A DNA stretch of 8,911 bases from JAQGMV01 sp035525455 (GTDB lineage Bacteria > Pseudomonadota > Gammaproteobacteria > Burkholderiales > SG8-41): contig DATLEF010000175.1 in NCBI GenBank assembly GCA_035525455.1, forward strand, positions 1-8,911, in the 5' to 3' direction. Shown piece by piece: positions 1-6,901 of the stretch. Position numbers and translations under genes: made by a program. The stretch's first letter is position 1; every line of letters starts with the position of its first letter. The notes beneath the pieces are model-generated. The model worked only from the letters and a program-made list of their open reading frames with translations. It was not told where the DNA came from and ran no database searches.

Positions 1-132
1 CTCCGCTATTGCTGTCTACTAGGCCGCGCTCGCCTTCGGCTCGGGCCACCAGCAGTCGCGCGTCAACCTGTTGCGGGCCGATGCGTTATGGCTCCTGTCC
101 GACTCAGGGCATAACCAAAACAGGAGTGATTC

Positions 133-474
133 ATGAAATTGCTGTCCACCATCATAGCTGTCGCCTTTGCAGCGACGGCAGGCATTGCCGGCGCCCAGAC
201 CACCACCACTGCACCGTCGAAAGGCGATGCGATGAAAGCGGCACCTGCAACGCCGGCGACGTCCGCCAAAGGCGATGCCACCAAAGCGACCCCGGCGACG
301 CCCGCTGTCCCGTCGAAGAAAGCGTCCACGACCGATACCAAGGACACGACCACGGCGACGACCGACACCGCGCCCAAAGCCAAAGCCAAAGCCAAAACCA
401 AGAAAGCCAAAGCAAAAGCCAAGGCCAAGGCCAAGAAAGACGACGCGACGAGCACCACGACGACCACCAAGTAA
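133..474 (+). CDS. Small exported Lys/Ala/Thr-rich low-complexity protein
   Basis: This is a 113-residue protein of unknown function. Residues 1-21 look like a Sec signal peptide: MKLL, a hydrophobic core and a likely AGA|Q cleavage after residue 21, so it is probably periplasmic or secreted. The mature part is extreme low complexity, built only from A, K, T, P, S, D, G, Q, M and V, with no aromatic, Cys, Arg, Glu or His residue. It has two 16-residue repeats (29-44 and 45-60, core KGDA-K-A-PATPA), a Thr/Asp-rich linker (64-80), an alternating Lys-Ala tract (82-102) and a Thr-rich tail. An AGGAG ribosome site at 122-126, 6 nt before the ATG, supports this start. A terminator follows, so it is probably a single-gene unit. 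Composition recalls acid-shock (Asr-like) and other Lys/Ala-rich exported proteins of proteobacteria, but that is resemblance of composition only. Likely disordered and polycationic at its C-terminus. Confidence 0.8.
   Translation: MKLLSTIIAVAFAATAGIAGAQTTTTAPSKGDAMKAAPATPATSAKGDATKATPATPAVPSKKASTTDTKDTTTATTDTAPKAKAKAKTKKAKAKAKAKAKKDDATSTTTTTK
217..312 (+). repeat. Two imperfect 48-bp tandem repeats inside the Lys/Ala-rich gene
   Basis: The units are 217-264 and 265-312. The shared word AAAGGCGATGC recurs at 220 and 268, exactly 48 bp apart. Each unit encodes 16 residues (SKGDAMKAAPATPATS and AKGDATKATPATPAVP). The period is a multiple of three, so duplication or loss of a unit keeps the frame. 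Confidence 0.75.
376..438 (+). repeat. Hexanucleotide (AAAGCC/AAGGCC) repeat encoding a Lys-Ala tract
   Basis: A degenerate 6-bp repeat, mostly AAAGCC with AAGGCC and AAAGCA variants, encodes residues 82-102 as alternating Lys-Ala with a few Lys-Lys and Thr interruptions. The 6-bp period means slippage would change the protein by whole dipeptides without a frameshift. Confidence 0.75.
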
Positions 475-484
475 GTTTTTGAAA

Positions 485-505
485 GCGGCGGCGTGAAGCC
501 GCCGC
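485..505 (+). other. Perfect 8-bp stem hairpin downstream of the Lys/Ala-rich gene
   Basis: GCGGCGGC (485-492) pairs perfectly with GCCGCCGC (498-505) across the 5-nt loop GTGAA. No T-run follows, so alone it is not an intrinsic terminator. It lies 10 nt after the stop codon and 7 nt before the true terminator, and may protect the mRNA 3' end or help polymerase pause. Confidence 0.6.
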
Positions 506-512
506 GGTCGAC

Positions 513-538
513 AAGGCAGGGGTTTCCCTGCCTTTTTT
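513..538 (+). terminator. Rho-independent terminator of the Lys/Ala-rich gene
   Basis: AAGGCAGGG (513-521) pairs with CCCTGCCTT (526-534) around a 4-nt loop GTTT. A run of six T (533-538) overlaps the end of the stem. This is a classical intrinsic terminator and separates the small gene from the binding-protein gene at 612. Confidence 0.88.
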
Positions 539-611
539 CGTCCATCGCCCGGGTTGTGAGTCCGTACGGCCTGTTGATACCATCCGCTCGAGTCTTCACG
601 GGAGGAGCGGC

Positions 612-1589
612 ATGAAAAAAATCAGAACCTGGGCTGCGAGCGGACTCGCGCTCGCCACCGCCGCGCTCGGTGCGCAGAGCACCTTCGCTCAGCAATATCC
701 CGTTCGCCCCATACGCTGGATCGTTCCGCTGCCGCCGGGTGCGACGGCCGACATCCTGACGCGCGTCTTTGCACAAAAGCTTGGCGAAGCATTCGGCCAG
801 CAGGTCGTCGTGGATAACCGTCCGGGTGGTGTATTCACGGTCGGCAGCGAGATCATCGCGAAAGCGCCTGCGGACGGTTACACCATCGGCACGCTGCTGA
901 CGCCGCACGTGGTGAACCCGTTCGTGCTGAAGAACCTGCCCTATAACACCGAGCGTGATTTCACACCGTTGACTCTCATGATCATCGTGCCGGGGGTCAT
1001 GACGATGTATCCGGGCGTCGGGGCGAGCACGCTGAAAGACGTAATCGCACTCGCCAAAGCGAAACCGGGGCAGTTGAACTACGGCTCGCCAGGGCAGCTC
1101 ACTTCGGGCCACCTGTCGATGGAGCTCCTCAAGCTGCAGGCCGGCATCGACATCACGCACATTCCGTACAAGGGTGGTGCGCCCGCCATCATCGACATCG
1201 TTGGCGGCCGTATCCAGTTTCTGATCAGCGGGCCGCCCGGCGTGCTGCCGCACATCAACTCGGGGCGCTTGAAGCCCATTGCGGTAACGGCGTCGAAACG
1301 CTCGCCGGGGCTGCCCAACACGCCGACCTTTCAGGAATCAGGCGTGCCGGGATTCGATACCTACGAGTGGTACGGCGTTTTCGCGCCAGGTAACCTGCCG
1401 AAGCCGGTGCTGACGAAGTTGAGCAGCGAAATCGCACGCATCATCAAGCTGCCCGAGATGAGTGAAAAGCTCGCGCAACAGGGCGCCATTGCGGTGGGCA
1501 ATTCAGCTGATGAATTTGCGACGTTCGTAAAAAACGAAATGAACCAGTGGGGCAAGCTCGCGCAGAAAATCGGGCTCAAGCCGGATTAG
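612..1589 (+). CDS. Bug/TctC-family periplasmic solute-binding protein
   Basis: This is a tripartite tricarboxylate transporter substrate-binding protein (TctC or Bug family), 325 residues, the normal family length. Such proteins bind small carboxylates or amides in the periplasm and deliver them to TctA/TctB permeases. Seen directly: a signal peptide (MKKIRTW, a hydrophobic stretch, likely cleavage after FA at 26), the mature start QQYPVRPIRWIVPLPPG, then D-N-RPGG (69-73), ADGYTIG (87-93), NYGSPGQLTSGHLS (156-169), HIPYKGGAPA (183-192), GRLKPIAVT (218-226) and PTFQESGVPGF (238-248), all family hallmarks. A GGAGGAG ribosome site at 601-607 lies 4 nt before the ATG. No TctA or TctB gene is present, which is common for the many orphan Bug proteins of Burkholderiales. 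It converges on the MmgE/PrpD gene. The ligand cannot be read from sequence; the neighbouring catabolic genes suggest their substrate. Confidence 0.93.
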   Translation: MKKIRTWAASGLALATAALGAQSTFAQQYPVRPIRWIVPLPPGATADILTRVFAQKLGEAFGQQVVVDNRPGGVFTVGSEIIAKAPADGYTIGTLLTPHVVNPFVLKNLPYNTERDFTPLTLMIIVPGVMTMYPGVGASTLKDVIALAKAKPGQLNYGSPGQLTSGHLSMELLKLQAGIDITHIPYKGGAPAIIDIVGGRIQFLISGPPGVLPHINSGRLKPIAVTASKRSPGLPNTPTFQESGVPGFDTYEWYGVFAPGNLPKPVLTKLSSEIARIIKLPEMSEKLAQQGAIAVGNSADEFATFVKNEMNQWGKLAQKIGLKPD

Positions 1590-1638
1590 GCCATGCTCGA
1601 AGCACCGAGGTTCGAACCCTACGAAGCTCGGCCCAGGC

Positions 1639-3066
1639 CTACTTCTGCGCACCAGGAAACGTCTCGACGATAGCGCGCGCGGCATCGTCACTTTTTTCGA
1701 GCGTCATGATCACATCTGCGAGGCTGTCTGCCTGATCGCGCGTCGCGCCCAGACCGAAATCGAGGCACGCGCGGAATTTAGCGCGCAGCTCGTCGCGCGT
1801 CATCGGCTGCTGGGGACTCCCTTTGATCGATTCGCTCGCGGCTTCACGTATGCTGCCGTCCTTCAGTGTGATCTTCACGCGTGCCGGCTCAATTGCAATG
1901 GCATCGATCCCAGGGTCGGAAACGACGTCGGTGAGTCGCGTCAGCGCCACGATACGCGGGTCGCCGATCGCGGCTTTCTGATAGGTCCTCAGATCGACTC
2001 TGCCATCGGCAAGCGCACGCGCAAAACTGTATGCAGCGTTGAACTGTGCGTGCACGACTGAATCGCGTCCGGCATCGTACGGTTCGCCCACCGTAAGCCA
2101 GTTCACGTTACCCATGAAAATCTCGACACGGGCGACGTTGTCCGCGCGCACGCCTTCGCCGTGCAGCCCGATACCCAGTCCGATCGGCGTGTGATTGCAC
2201 CGGCAGCAGGGATAGGGCTTGAAGCTGTATTCGGGTATGCGCCACGTCTTGCCGAGGCCTTCGGTGAGGATTTCTGTTTTGACTTCGCCGCGCTCGTACA
2301 GCGCAAAAAGTCCGGCGCTGCCTTCGAGAGTGCGGCGCGTGCCGGTCAAACCGTCGGCGGCCAGAAATGCGCCTGTGACCGCGTTACGTGCCGCGAAGCC
2401 TGCGCCGAGACGCTTCGAGAGCACGCCGTCGCGCATGCTTTGGGCCGAGCCGCTCGTCTGGTGGAAAGCCATCCCGAGCGCGTTCGCGAACCCTTCGCTA
2501 TCGAGGCGCAGCAGGCGTGCCGCCCCGAGGCTCGCGGCCAGCGTGCCGAAGATCATCGTCGGATGCCAGCCTTTGCCGAGGCTGTCGTAGCAAGCAAGCC
2601 CGAATCGGGCGTGCAGTTCCGCGCCGATCGCGAAAGCGAGCAGAAAATCCTTGCCGCTGACGCGGCCAATGTCCTCCGCGGTTGCCAACAATGTGGGCAG
2701 TACTACACAGCTCGTGTGCACGCGGGCGGGATCGTGCTGATCGTCGAAATCGAGGGCATGCGCTGCAGCGCCATTGGCCATTGCTGCAGACGGCGGCGAG
2801 TAGCGGCGTTTTCCAACGAGGCCGGTCGCCGAGCCTGACGCTTCCCAGCGCCCGAGTCGCGCGTTCAGCTCCGGTATGCCCGGCGCGCCGCTCGCCCCGC
2901 CGATAACACCGAGCGTGTCGAGTATCAGCGCTTTCGCAGTCGTCACGACATCCTGCGGCAAATCTTCGTAGCGCCAGCTCGCGACGTTTTCGCACAATGC
3001 GCGGCTGAAGCCCTCGGCCGCATGCAGCGTCACTGGAACCTCTTTGATCTGCGTTGCCGTTGCCAT
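1639..3066 (-). CDS. MmgE/PrpD family protein (2-methylcitrate dehydratase-like)
   Basis: This 475-residue protein belongs to the MmgE/PrpD family, whose known members include 2-methylcitrate dehydratase, cis-aconitate decarboxylase and iminodisuccinate epimerase; many homologues are uncharacterised. Motifs seen: HALDFDDQH (103-111) and VHTS (116-119), then GWHPT (166-170), the FHQTSGSAQS segment (201-210) and KPYPCCRCNHTPIGLGIGL (283-301), which hold the usual His, Asp and Lys positions of the family fold. Length is normal and no defect is visible. The start is supported by GGAGA (3076-3080 on the minus strand), 9 nt upstream. It is transcribed away from the hyuAB operon from a shared promoter region, which suggests linked regulation. 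Likely cytoplasmic, acting on a hydroxy-, epoxy- or unsaturated carboxylic acid. A role in propionate metabolism is unlikely, as no prpB or prpC is nearby. Confidence 0.92.
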   Translation of the reverse strand: MATATQIKEVPVTLHAAEGFSRALCENVASWRYEDLPQDVVTTAKALILDTLGVIGGASGAPGIPELNARLGRWEASGSATGLVGKRRYSPPSAAMANGAAAHALDFDDQHDPARVHTSCVVLPTLLATAEDIGRVSGKDFLLAFAIGAELHARFGLACYDSLGKGWHPTMIFGTLAASLGAARLLRLDSEGFANALGMAFHQTSGSAQSMRDGVLSKRLGAGFAARNAVTGAFLAADGLTGTRRTLEGSAGLFALYERGEVKTEILTEGLGKTWRIPEYSFKPYPCCRCNHTPIGLGIGLHGEGVRADNVARVEIFMGNVNWLTVGEPYDAGRDSVVHAQFNAAYSFARALADGRVDLRTYQKAAIGDPRIVALTRLTDVVSDPGIDAIAIEPARVKITLKDGSIREAASESIKGSPQQPMTRDELRAKFRACLDFGLGATRDQADSLADVIMTLEKSDDAARAIVETFPGAQK

Positions 3067-3100
3067 GCTGCTGTGTCTCCGCGTGAATCGGTCAGGTTCG

Positions 3101-3106
3101 ATTATA
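3101..3106 (-). promoter_or_regulatory. -10 box TATAAT for the MmgE/PrpD gene
   Basis: The minus strand reads a perfect TATAAT consensus, giving a predicted 5' leader of roughly 27 nt before the ATG at 3066. No good TTGACA-like -35 box is seen at 16-18 bp, so the promoter may need an activator. Confidence 0.5.
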
Positions 3107-3113
3107 GGCGCGC

Positions 3114-3119
3114 TACAAT
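3114..3119 (+). promoter_or_regulatory. -10 box TACAAT for the hyuA operon
   Basis: TACAAT matches the TATAAT consensus at 5 of 6 positions and would start the transcript about 30 nt before the hyuA ATG. The bases at the expected -35 position (around 3090-3097) are a poor match, suggesting a weak or activator-dependent promoter. It lies only 7 bp from the opposed -10 box, so RNA polymerase could hardly occupy both promoters at once. Confidence 0.45.
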
Positions 3120-3155
3120 CGAGACCTGCACCCGAACATCTGTTAAGCCTATCCC

Positions 3156-5240
3156 ATGAGCACTGTCTGCGTCGGCATAGATACCGGCGGCACTTTCACC
3201 GATGTCGTTGCGATCGATCTCGACCGCGGCCGATATCATTATCACAAAGTTCCCACGATAACGGCCGATCCTGCGCGCGGCATACTCGAAGGCATCGCCG
3301 AGTTGCTCGACCAGAACGCGCTCGCGCGCAAAGACGTCAAGCTTCTGGTGCTCGGTACGACACTCGCGACCAACGCCGTGCTCGAAGGCAAGTGGGCGCC
3401 GACCGGCATGCTGACGACGCAGGGTTTTCGCGACGTGCTCGAGCTCGCGCGTCAGCGCCGTCCGCATTACTTCAACCTGGACATTCCCAAGCCGATGCCG
3501 CCGGCGGCGCGCGACTGCCGCATCGAAATCGCAGGCCGGATCGCGAATGACGGCACCGAGGTGACGCCTCTGTCGGAGGCCGACGTGCGAAGCGCCGTCG
3601 CTACCCTCAAGACAAAAAAGGTCGAAGCGATCGCCATCTGCTTCCTGCACGCGTACGCCAATCCAGAACACGAGGAGCGCGCGCGTGCGCTCGTGAAGAA
3701 ACTCTGGCCCGAGGTCTATCTGTGCACTTCGAGCGACGTGCTGGCGGAGTTTCGCGAGTTCGAGCGTTTTGCGACTGCGACCGTGAACGCGAGCCTGATG
3801 CCGGTCATGGACCGTTATCTCGAGCGCTTCGAACACGGCGTGCGCGGCCTCGGTATCGTTCACGCGCCGCGCGTCATGCAATCGAACGGCGGCGCGGTTT
3901 CACCGGGCGCGGTGCGCAGGGTGCCCGTCAATACCTTTTTCTCGGGGCCCGCGGGCGGTGTGATCGGAAGCGTCGGGCTGGGGAAGCAACTCGGGCTGCC
4001 GAACCTGATCACCTTCGACATGGGCGGCACCAGCACGGACGTGTGTCTCATACGCGACGGCGAGCCTGCAAAAAAAAGCGAGCGCACGATGGGCGGATTT
4101 CCGGTGCGCACGCGCACGCTCGACATCCACACCATAGGCGCGGGCGGCGGCTCGATCGCGTGGATGGATGCGGGCGGTTTGCTCAAAGTCGGTCCGCAGA
4201 GCGCTGGCGCGTATCCAGGACCTGCTGCGTACGGCCGCGGCGGCGACAAACCGACTGTCACCGACGCCAACGTCGTTCTCGGGCGTCTCAATCCCAAAGT
4301 TCTGCTTGGCGGCAGGATGACCATGCACGCCGACAAGGCGCAAGCGGTCATCGACGAGCTCGCGGCCAATCTCGGTGTGGACAGAACCAAGGCCGCGGCC
4401 GGTGTGCTCGAGATCATCAATGTGAACATGATGGGCGCGGTGCGGGTCATTTCGGTCGAGCAGGGCGAAGACCCGCGCGATTTCACGCTCGTCGCATTCG
4501 GCGGCGCGGGACCGCTCCACGCCGCTGACATCGCGCGCAATATGGGTATGCGAAAAGTCCTTATTCCGCCGCGTCCCGGCCTGCTGTCGGCGATCGGCTT
4601 GCTGCATGCCGATGTGCGCGCGGATTTCAGCCTGACACGGCTCGTACGCACGGACAAAGCAGGCATCAAGGCGGTCAACGAAGGCTTCAGGACACTCGGC
4701 AAGCGCGGCGCACAGTGGCTCAAAGGTGAAGGCGAGGCTAACGGCGCATTCCAGTGGTTTGCGGATTTGCGCTATTTCGGCCAGAACTTCGAGCTGATCC
4801 TCGAGCTGAAGCACGAAGCGCTCGACGAGCGCTCGCTGGCGAAGCTCATCGAAACCTTTCACCGCCGGCACAAGGACTACTACGGCTACGACATGCGCGA
4901 GCAGCCGGTCGAGATCGTCAACGTGCGTCTGGTGGTGACCGGAAAACGCCGCGTCCTCGCGCCGGAGCGCGCAAAGCTCGCGCGCGGCGAGCTGAAGCAG
5001 GCGCTCGTCGAAAAACGCAAAGTGTGGTTCGCCGAGAGCGGCTTCGTGCTGACGCCGGTGTACGACCGCGGCCAGCTGCCTGCCGACTGCCGCATCACCG
5101 GGCCAGCGATTATCGAACAGATGGACACGACGATCGTAGTGCCCCCGCAAGCGAAACTGAAGCAGGACCGCTGCGGCTACCTGCATATGCAACTCGAGGC
5201 GATGGAAAGCAAAAGGAGCGCAGCGTGGGCCGTCGCATAG
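3156..5240 (+). CDS. hyuA: Hydantoinase/oxoprolinase family protein, HyuA-type subunit
   Basis: This 694-residue protein is the ATP-binding subunit of the hydantoinase/oxoprolinase superfamily (N-methylhydantoinase A, 5-oxoprolinase N-terminal half, acetone carboxylase beta, caprolactamase alpha). The family uses ATP to phosphorylate an amide or enol oxygen before hydrolysis or carboxylation. Domains in order: Hydant_A_N (about 3-180) with nucleotide-binding DTGGTFTD at 9-16 and CFLHAYANPEHE at 162-173; Hydantoinase_A core (about 200-485) with FSGPAGG (262-268), FDMGGTSTDV (287-296) and GAGGGS (328-333); and a C-terminal domain to the end. The acetate/sugar kinase/Hsp70-type phosphate loops are intact. 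The start has no strong Shine-Dalgarno, but the protein aligns with the family from its first residues. It is first in a four-gene operon and overlaps hyuB by 16 nt. Cytoplasmic, expected to form a complex with HyuB. The exact substrate cannot be told. Confidence 0.94.
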   Translation: MSTVCVGIDTGGTFTDVVAIDLDRGRYHYHKVPTITADPARGILEGIAELLDQNALARKDVKLLVLGTTLATNAVLEGKWAPTGMLTTQGFRDVLELARQRRPHYFNLDIPKPMPPAARDCRIEIAGRIANDGTEVTPLSEADVRSAVATLKTKKVEAIAICFLHAYANPEHEERARALVKKLWPEVYLCTSSDVLAEFREFERFATATVNASLMPVMDRYLERFEHGVRGLGIVHAPRVMQSNGGAVSPGAVRRVPVNTFFSGPAGGVIGSVGLGKQLGLPNLITFDMGGTSTDVCLIRDGEPAKKSERTMGGFPVRTRTLDIHTIGAGGGSIAWMDAGGLLKVGPQSAGAYPGPAAYGRGGDKPTVTDANVVLGRLNPKVLLGGRMTMHADKAQAVIDELAANLGVDRTKAAAGVLEIINVNMMGAVRVISVEQGEDPRDFTLVAFGGAGPLHAADIARNMGMRKVLIPPRPGLLSAIGLLHADVRADFSLTRLVRTDKAGIKAVNEGFRTLGKRGAQWLKGEGEANGAFQWFADLRYFGQNFELILELKHEALDERSLAKLIETFHRRHKDYYGYDMREQPVEIVNVRLVVTGKRRVLAPERAKLARGELKQALVEKRKVWFAESGFVLTPVYDRGQLPADCRITGPAIIEQMDTTIVVPPQAKLKQDRCGYLHMQLEAMESKRSAAWAVA
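5213..5218 (+). promoter_or_regulatory. Ribosome binding site that sets the hyuB start
   Basis: AAGGAG lies inside the end of hyuA, 6 nt before a GTG at 5225. It decides the hyuB start, because the reading frame is open much further upstream (to 4754) but that part only shadows hyuA. Confidence 0.8.
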
Positions 5241-6901
5241 ACCCGATTCAGGCTGAAGTCGTTGCGCGCTTTTTGCTCGCGACCGCGGAAGAAATGGGCG
5301 CTACGCTCATGCGCACCGCGTTCTCTCCCAACATTAAGGAGCGTGCCGACTGCTCGACCGCGATTTTCGATCGCGCGGGCGAAGTGATTGCGCTCGCGCA
5401 GCGCGTGCCCATCCATCTCGGGTCGATGGTAGGTGCGGTGGACGCGATATTGAAGCGCTATCCGGAATCCGAGATCCGGCCGGGCGACATGTTCCTCGCC
5501 AACGATCCGTACAACGGCGGCGGCACGCATCTTCCCGACATCAACGTGATCGCGCCGGTCTTCATCGGCAAGCGCATCGCCGCGTACGTGGCCAACATCG
5601 CGCATCACGCGGACGTGGGCGGCATGGTGCCCGGCTCTGAAGCCGCCGTGTGCCAGTCGATTTACCAGGAGGGCCTGCGCATACCGCCGGTGCGCATCAT
5701 GCAGGCGGGTAAGGTCAACCGCGACGTCTTCGACATCATCCTGCTCAATTCGCGCACGCCCGACGAGCGCGTCGGCGACTTGCAGGCGCAGTTTGCCGCG
5801 AACACAGTCGGCGCGCGGAGCGTGCTCGCGCTCTTCGATCGCTATGGCACACGCGAAACCGAAGCGACGATCGCGGCCTATCTCGACTTCACCGAAAAAC
5901 GATTCCGCGCCGCGATCGATCGCCTGCCGGAAGGACGCTATGCAGCCGAGGATTTTCTCGACGGCAACGACGAGGAAAGCGTCGCGGGAATCAGGCTCGC
6001 GCTGACCGTCGGCGGCGGCAAGCTCAGGTTCGACTTCGCCGGCTCGGATCCGCAGCTTCTTTGCGCGCGCAACATTCCGTATCGCGCGCTGCTCGCGACC
6101 GTTTACACCGTTTCCAAGGCGATGCTCGACCCGGAAGTGCCCGCGAACGCCGGCTACTACCGCACGCTCGATATCAGCGCACCGCCTGGCAGCGTCGTCG
6201 GGCCTGTCCCTCCGGCTGCAATCGGTTGCCGCTCGATTTCGGCGAGCGTGCTCGGCGACGTAATTGCCGCAGCGTTGTCGCAAGCCTTACCCGATAAGGC
6301 GCTTGCCGGAAGCGGACCGCATCACCTGTACGTCCTCTCGGGTACAGACCCGCGCAGCGGTCGTTACTTCGTCAACTATGAAACGCTGGCAGGCGGCATG
6401 GGCGCCCGTGCCAATCGGGACGGGGTCGACGGGGTGCGCGTGCACGCGTCCGGTTCGTCCAACCTTCCCATTGAAGCCCTCGAGCACGCTTACCCTTTCC
6501 GCGTCGAGCGCTACGCGCTGTGGGATGATTCGGCCGGCGCGGGACGCTATCGCGGCGGCATGGGCGTATTGCGCGATTACCGCGTGCTCAGCGACGATAT
6601 CGTCGTGAGCCTGTCATCGGAACGTCAGCACGTTGCTGCCCTCGGCGCCAAAGGGGGTGAGACCGGCGCGCTGGGTGCGTTCGTGCTGAATCCCGGCACG
6701 CCGGAAGAGCGCAAGCTCCCATCCGCGGCGGCCGACGTGAGACTGCCGCGCGATTCTCTGCTGCGCATCTGCACGCCGGCGGGCGGAGGGTACGGGCAAA
6801 GCGGCAAGCGCGATCCTGCGGCGATCGAGCGCGATGTGAAGGAAGAGCGCGTGAGCCGCGATGCGGTGCGTAAATCGTACGGTAAGGAGAAGCACTCATG
6901 A
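5225..6901 (+). CDS. hyuB: Hydantoinase B/oxoprolinase family protein, HyuB-type subunit
   Basis: This 558-residue protein (GTG start) is the catalytic partner of HyuA, equivalent to the C-terminal half of 5-oxoprolinase or the alpha subunit of acetone carboxylase. The family signature begins at once: RRIDPIQAEVV (3-13), then MRTAFSPNIKERADCSTAIFD (29-49), ANDPYNGGGTHLPDINV (92-108) and ANIAHHADVGGMVPGS (123-138). H102, D105 and H127 have the spacing I recall for the Mn-binding His/Asp/His of acetone carboxylase, so a metal centre is likely. The C-terminal part has the usual ETLAGGMGA, LEHAYPFRVERY and RYRGGMG segments; the common DSGG reads DSAG here. The start is chosen from the AAGGAG at 5213-5218 and from homology beginning right there. 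The stop overlaps the next ATG as ATGA. With no gamma subunit of acetone carboxylase nearby, an ATP-dependent lactam or hydantoin hydrolase is more likely than a carboxylase. Confidence 0.93.
   Translation: MGRRIDPIQAEVVARFLLATAEEMGATLMRTAFSPNIKERADCSTAIFDRAGEVIALAQRVPIHLGSMVGAVDAILKRYPESEIRPGDMFLANDPYNGGGTHLPDINVIAPVFIGKRIAAYVANIAHHADVGGMVPGSEAAVCQSIYQEGLRIPPVRIMQAGKVNRDVFDIILLNSRTPDERVGDLQAQFAANTVGARSVLALFDRYGTRETEATIAAYLDFTEKRFRAAIDRLPEGRYAAEDFLDGNDEESVAGIRLALTVGGGKLRFDFAGSDPQLLCARNIPYRALLATVYTVSKAMLDPEVPANAGYYRTLDISAPPGSVVGPVPPAAIGCRSISASVLGDVIAAALSQALPDKALAGSGPHHLYVLSGTDPRSGRYFVNYETLAGGMGARANRDGVDGVRVHASGSSNLPIEALEHAYPFRVERYALWDDSAGAGRYRGGMGVLRDYRVLSDDIVVSLSSERQHVAALGAKGGETGALGAFVLNPGTPEERKLPSAAADVRLPRDSLLRICTPAGGGYGQSGKRDPAAIERDVKEERVSRDAVRKSYGKEKHS

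Larger units (their letters stand above)
3098..3122. promoter_or_regulatory. 25-bp inverted repeat, candidate operator in the divergent promoter region
   Basis: TCGATTATAG (3098-3107) and CTACAATCGA (3113-3122) are inverted copies matching at 9 of 10 positions, separated by GCGCG. The arms contain the -10 box of the leftward promoter (3101-3106) and that of the rightward promoter (3114-3119). A dimeric regulator bound here would cover both. Part of the symmetry comes from having two opposed -10 boxes, but the matching TCGA flanks are not explained by that. No regulator gene is in the window. Confidence 0.5.

Noticed and set aside
1..132. Possible gene end or promoter upstream of the Lys/Ala-rich gene
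   Set aside because: All forward frames give only short uninformative peptides, and no convincing -35/-10 pair was found; nothing can be supported beyond the ribosome site at 122-126.
554..581. Promoter candidate TTGTGA (554-559) and GATACC (576-581), 16 bp apart, before the binding-protein gene
   Set aside because: The boxes match consensus at only 4 and 3 of 6 positions, too weak in GC-rich DNA to call.
63..1253. 396-codon antisense open frame across the small gene, terminator and binding-protein gene
   Set aside because: It crosses an intrinsic terminator and two supported genes, and its Val/Ala-rich stretch is only the complement of the Lys-Ala repeat.
1590..1638. tRNA T-arm-like word and palindrome GGTTCGAACC (1609-1618), plus TAGGCC/GGCCTA inverted repeat around it
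   Set aside because: No acceptor, D or anticodon arms are present, and no T-run follows a stable stem, so it is neither a tRNA nor a convincing terminator of the two convergent genes.
3900..5192. 430-codon antisense open frame opposite hyuA
   Set aside because: It shadows a strongly conserved gene, has His/Arg/Ala-rich composition with no recognisable motif, and is the usual by-product of GC-rich codon use.
4754..5224. Upstream extension of the hyuB reading frame by 157 codons
   Set aside because: It lies wholly inside hyuA in another frame, has Arg/Ala-rich shadow composition, and family homology begins exactly at the GTG at 5225 preceded by AAGGAG.
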